From positions 1-22,182 of the forward strand of contig DF237161.1 in assembly GCA_000708835.1 (NCBI GenBank): DNA of 22,182 bases, given 5' to 3'. This document shows positions 19,401 through 22,182 of this stretch, one piece after another (the stretch's first letter is position 1; each line of letters starts with the position of its first letter). The translations under genes were made by a program, and so were the position numbers. Under the pieces are notes generated by a model. It worked only from the letters and a program-made list of their open reading frames with translations. It searched no databases and had not been told where the DNA came from. The stretch comes from Klebsormidium nitens. Lineage: Eukaryota; Streptophyta; Klebsormidiophyceae; Klebsormidiales; Klebsormidiaceae.

Positions 19401-21180
19401 GCAGATTGCTTTTGATGCTCGTTGTCAGCTATAACGGCTCTCCACCTTTACGAACAGTATGCGGTAGCTTAGTCCTTTAGCATGTGGTCCAACTTTGCCA
19501 AGTGGATTTCACATTTAGGCAGTGAAGAGGCGGGTGCCTCTGAGGCCTCAAGATCTGTGGTGATGGCTGACGCAGTGTACCATCAGAAGGTCTGCTCAAA
19601 AGGCATCCGACTCTTTGGCTGATGCCGCTCAAGTGCAACATTCGATAATAAAAGCGAGGGCCCGCCACCGGGGTCCCTCACCTTTCCTCCCCGCCAGGGC
19701 CTCCAGTCCTCGCTTGCCGAGCCCCTCCATCCACTCGCGGCTGCCAATCAGCTTCTTTTCCCTGGGCGGCGCTTGCCCCGTCTGCTGGCTGAGCGGGATG
19801 CTGGGCAGCGCCCCCCGCTGCTGGAGGACCTTGGAGAGCAGGCTGCGCTGCTGCTCCAGCTCCTGCAAACAGGAGCAGGGGGGACGCCGTCAGCGCAGCT
19901 TCGCCTTCTCGGCGACTTGCCCAGACCTCGCAGCATGCAAGGCCCTACCATCTTGGGTCCACCGCATGTGCGCACAACAGCGGCCGATGCGGGTCAGCAG
20001 GCGCCGGCCATGGCTGGGAAGTCTGGGAGGGCGCACCTGCTGCAAGGAGGCCACGAGCGCCTCGCTCTCGCTCTTCTGATCCAGGGCCACCTTGACCAAG
20101 TCCTTGAGCTGCACCAGCCCCGACTTGCGCCGCTCCGACACCACGCCTGCGCACGCACGGCAGCTCAGCGCAAGGATGAGGAGCGGCCCGCCGGGCCTCC
20201 GCTGGCATGGGTCCAGGAAACCCACGGGAGATGACCACGGGACACGAGGGTTTCGGCGAGGGCAGAATAATGTGGGAGTGAACCATGCCTCTTGTACTGA
20301 GGACAAGCAGTCTCCACCACGATCGAACATTTTTCAAAATCGCCAATGGCCCCACTTTTGGAAAGAGACCAGATGGAAGCCTCACAGAACGAGTCTTTCT
20401 TGAAGCCTGACGATGGCTGCGGCTGCAATATAACAACACAAACTTCCAAAACGTCTCACCAAAGATGATTGCGCCCGCAAAGCCCAGCCCTTCCAACTCT
20501 GCGGATGGGCGGAAGAGCGTTGCGAAGCATTGGGGGCCCCCGCACCCTTTCTGCAGGCTCTCCGCCAGGTCCGCGGGGCTCTTCACCTCGCCCCCACTCC
20601 GGATCACCTCCTCCCGGGGGGGCTCCCGCAGCAGCTCGTCGGGGTCATAGACGAGCACCGGCAGGCGGGGCCCAAGCGGATTAGGGGCTGGGGGCGCTTT
20701 GAGGCCACTGCGGGGTGCAGCAGTGAATAGAAGGGCACCAGCCTGGGCTGAGGGCGGGTCGAGGGGGAACTGATAGCCCTGTTGCAAAGAGGTGGACAGG
20801 GAGGGCCGCACGTCCATGGCAGGGGGAAGGCGCGTGAGGGGCGGGTCCTGCGGGGACACCGGCAGCATGGCACCCGCGGGCACAGGCCCCAGGACCAGCA
20901 GGAAGGCGGCAGCGGCGCTAACAATGCCGGCACTGGGTAAGGGACGGTGGGCGCCCACCACTAGCGACCTTGGGGACTTCTCAGGACCGCTGCGCATGAC
21001 CTCAGAACCAGAGGCTGCCAAGTTTGCATCCTCAGTGCACTTGCTTCGGGCCTGCTCTTCATTAGCTGACTCGTCTGGCGGCGCCCAGGCAATCCATGTC
21101 AGGGCGTGTGGCTCAGTGAAGCTGGTGGTCACCCTCCCCCCGCTCGCCAATGAGAGGCTGGCGCCTCGTGCCTCCTGCAT
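16495..21180 (-). CDS. PIN-domain (SWT1/PIN_4-like) nuclease with hydrophobic N-terminal segment
   Basis: Likely endoribonuclease. Eight exons: (21180)-20460, 20146-20037, 19862-19682, 19213-18857, 18564-18500, 18012-17922, 17468-16495 plus an unresolved 5' end; all junctions agree in phase. Counting from 21180 (832 residues): a hydrophobic run at ~84-105 (GIVSAAAAFLLVLGPVPAGA) ends like a cleavable transit or lumen-targeting signal. A Pro-rich part follows, then a hydrophobic patch near 232-243, a Glu/Gln/Leu coiled coil at ~250-300, and the PIN domain at ~423-570. All four acidic positions are present: VIPDTNQF (Asp429), VLKELDGL (Glu460), ADDELVDCC and LLTDD. The last ~200 residues are a basic, disordered Arg/Gly/Ser-rich tail. 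The start is uncertain: in-frame ATGs lie at 21702, 21180 and 20997, and bases beyond ~21380 look non-coding. Nuclear SWT1-like RNA quality control or a plastid RNase role are both possible. Confidence 0.8.
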
Positions 21181-21897
21181 GTAGCCCCCGAACCAGAGCT
21201 GCGAGGGCAGGCTGTCGCACAAGAATGCGGCCACGTCTAACCGTGCTGCCACTGCGTCCTCCACTACCAGCGCATGGCATGCGCTACATGCTGTGCCACC
21301 TGCACTCCAGTGCCCCGCTCCCCGTGATTGCCACCGTAGCTGACCTAAGCGCTCACCCCTGCCTTCTGCTGGCGCCCCAATCGCGCAGGGGCCTGGACGC
21401 CGGCTGCTTCGCACGCTAGGATAGGCCGCGCCGCTGTTGCAAAGCAATGCTGTGCTTTCATTTGCACGGCCTTGCTTCCTTTGGATCAGACAGCCCCCAG
21501 CTTCTGCCAGTCCTGGGCACCAGTGTGTATTAAGGGGTTGACGCCACACCCCCCTACGAGCCTCTGTTCTTTTCGCATGCTGTGATGTTGATTTGGTGAC
21601 GCCCCTCATCGCTCGCTCTGGAGAGCTGATGAGAGCAGCCATCATGGCCCGTGGACCCAAAGAAATCCAGGGTCCCGGGACGTCCCTGGCCTGGATGGCC
21701 ACAGCTTCAGCCTCAGGCCCTGGAGGCCCAGGGCTTTCTGAGTCCAGCAGCCTCAGCTCAGCTCACAATGACATGTCTGACACGAGCTCCCCTTCGCTGG
21801 ACACGAGCTGAGGACTCAGCCTGCCCTCAGCGTGTCGCATGAACTGTGATGATCTGGTCAACCCAGACTCCCGGTCCGTATCGAGAAAACCTCGTAA

Positions 21898-22182
21898 AGC
21901 CATTTTGGTTTTACGAGCAAATCGTTCGATGTCCGTAGATCCGTATTGGACAAATTCATCGTATTCGCTGGGGCCGTATTGGAGGATTTGCTCGATACTG
22001 AGAATGCCCTATCGAGCAAATTGCTCGATTCTTGGACCCCGGTGGTTAGATCTCCGGTAGTTTCAGGGGTCGGTCCGGACGATCTTGTGGAGATGGCAAG
22101 GCGGTTTTGGAAGAGGTTTAAAAAGCGAAAGTCGAGGGTCGGGGTTGCAAGTAGAGCGGAGTGGTTTGATTACTGTCAAGAG
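21898..22182 (+). CDS. Partial open frame at right edge, unrecognised
   Basis: A 95-codon frame opens after a stop at 21895-21897 and runs off the window in frame. The translation is well balanced: an aliphatic/acidic half (VLEDLLDTENALSSKLL), then a strongly basic helix-like part (EMARRFWKRFKKRKSRVG) and EWFDYCQE. There is no early ATG, so this is an internal exon, a fragment, or a frame whose start is elsewhere. Codons are not GC-biased at third positions, unlike the host genes nearby, which suggests a mobile element or foreign origin. The complementary frame is also open (Ser/Thr/Asn-rich, ending at a stop near 21860), so strand is not fully certain; the plus strand looks more natural. A near-palindrome (ATCGAGCAAATTGCTCGAT, 22012-22030) lies inside. 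No family recognised. Confidence 0.35.

Noticed and set aside
21181-21702. Further N-terminal coding of the PIN gene from the ATG at 21702
   Set aside because: The frame is open, but codon use beyond about 21380 looks non-coding, and candidate splice sites (GTGAGC near 21350, CAG before about 21200) suggest an unresolved first intron.
21860-22045. Second TIR element at the right edge
   Set aside because: Inverted GAGCAAAT/ATTTGCTC words looked like terminal repeats, but they fall inside a continuous open frame and no matching outer ends or target duplication were found.
1-22182. CRISPR array, rRNA, prokaryotic operon or riboswitch
   Set aside because: No spaced direct-repeat array, no rRNA-like conserved blocks, and spliced genes throughout indicate eukaryotic nuclear DNA.

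Overview
The window looks like nuclear DNA of a green alga (Chlorophyta). The evidence is GC-rich coding exons cut by many GT..AG introns with GTGAG-type donors, a plant-type plastid SECA2, a plant-type UBC32/33/34 E2 enzyme, and AT-richer intergenic DNA carrying decayed mobile elements. I cannot assign a genus. All exon boundaries were read by eye, using splice consensus, reading-phase agreement across each junction, and remembered family motifs.

Layout. Positions 1-600 hold nothing I recognise. Positions 630-2330 (minus strand) carry a decayed retroelement whose pieces read as reverse transcriptase, RT thumb/connection and RNase H in the correct order. The best fit is a DIRS-like element. 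Positions 2424-3130 (minus) hold a possible small three-exon gene of unknown function. Positions 3950-4200 contain a tRNA-like Pol III A/B-box segment between inverted arms. Positions 4243-4578 are a 296-bp terminal-inverted-repeat element flanked by a 19-bp perfect direct repeat, just upstream of the next gene.

Three well-supported genes follow. The first (4640-7274, plus, 3 exons) encodes a tail-anchored UBC32/33/34 (UBE2J/Ubc6)-type ubiquitin-conjugating enzyme. The second (8223-14537, minus, 12 exons) encodes plastid SECA2, the motor ATPase of the second plastid Sec translocase. The third (16495 to about 21180, minus, 8 exons) encodes a PIN-domain nuclease with all four acidic residues, a coiled coil, a hydrophobic N-terminal segment and a long basic disordered tail. 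The two minus-strand genes are in tandem, about 2 kb apart. The UBC gene converges on SECA2.

The right edge (21898-22182, plus) holds an open reading frame that runs off the window. Its codon use is unlike its neighbours and I do not recognise it.

Functionally, the three main genes cover ER protein quality control, plastid membrane protein export and RNA processing. I see no reason to treat them as one pathway. The unusual content is in the mobile-element relics, the TIR element beside the UBC gene, a probable GC-AG intron in SECA2, and a PIN nuclease that may be membrane- or plastid-targeted.
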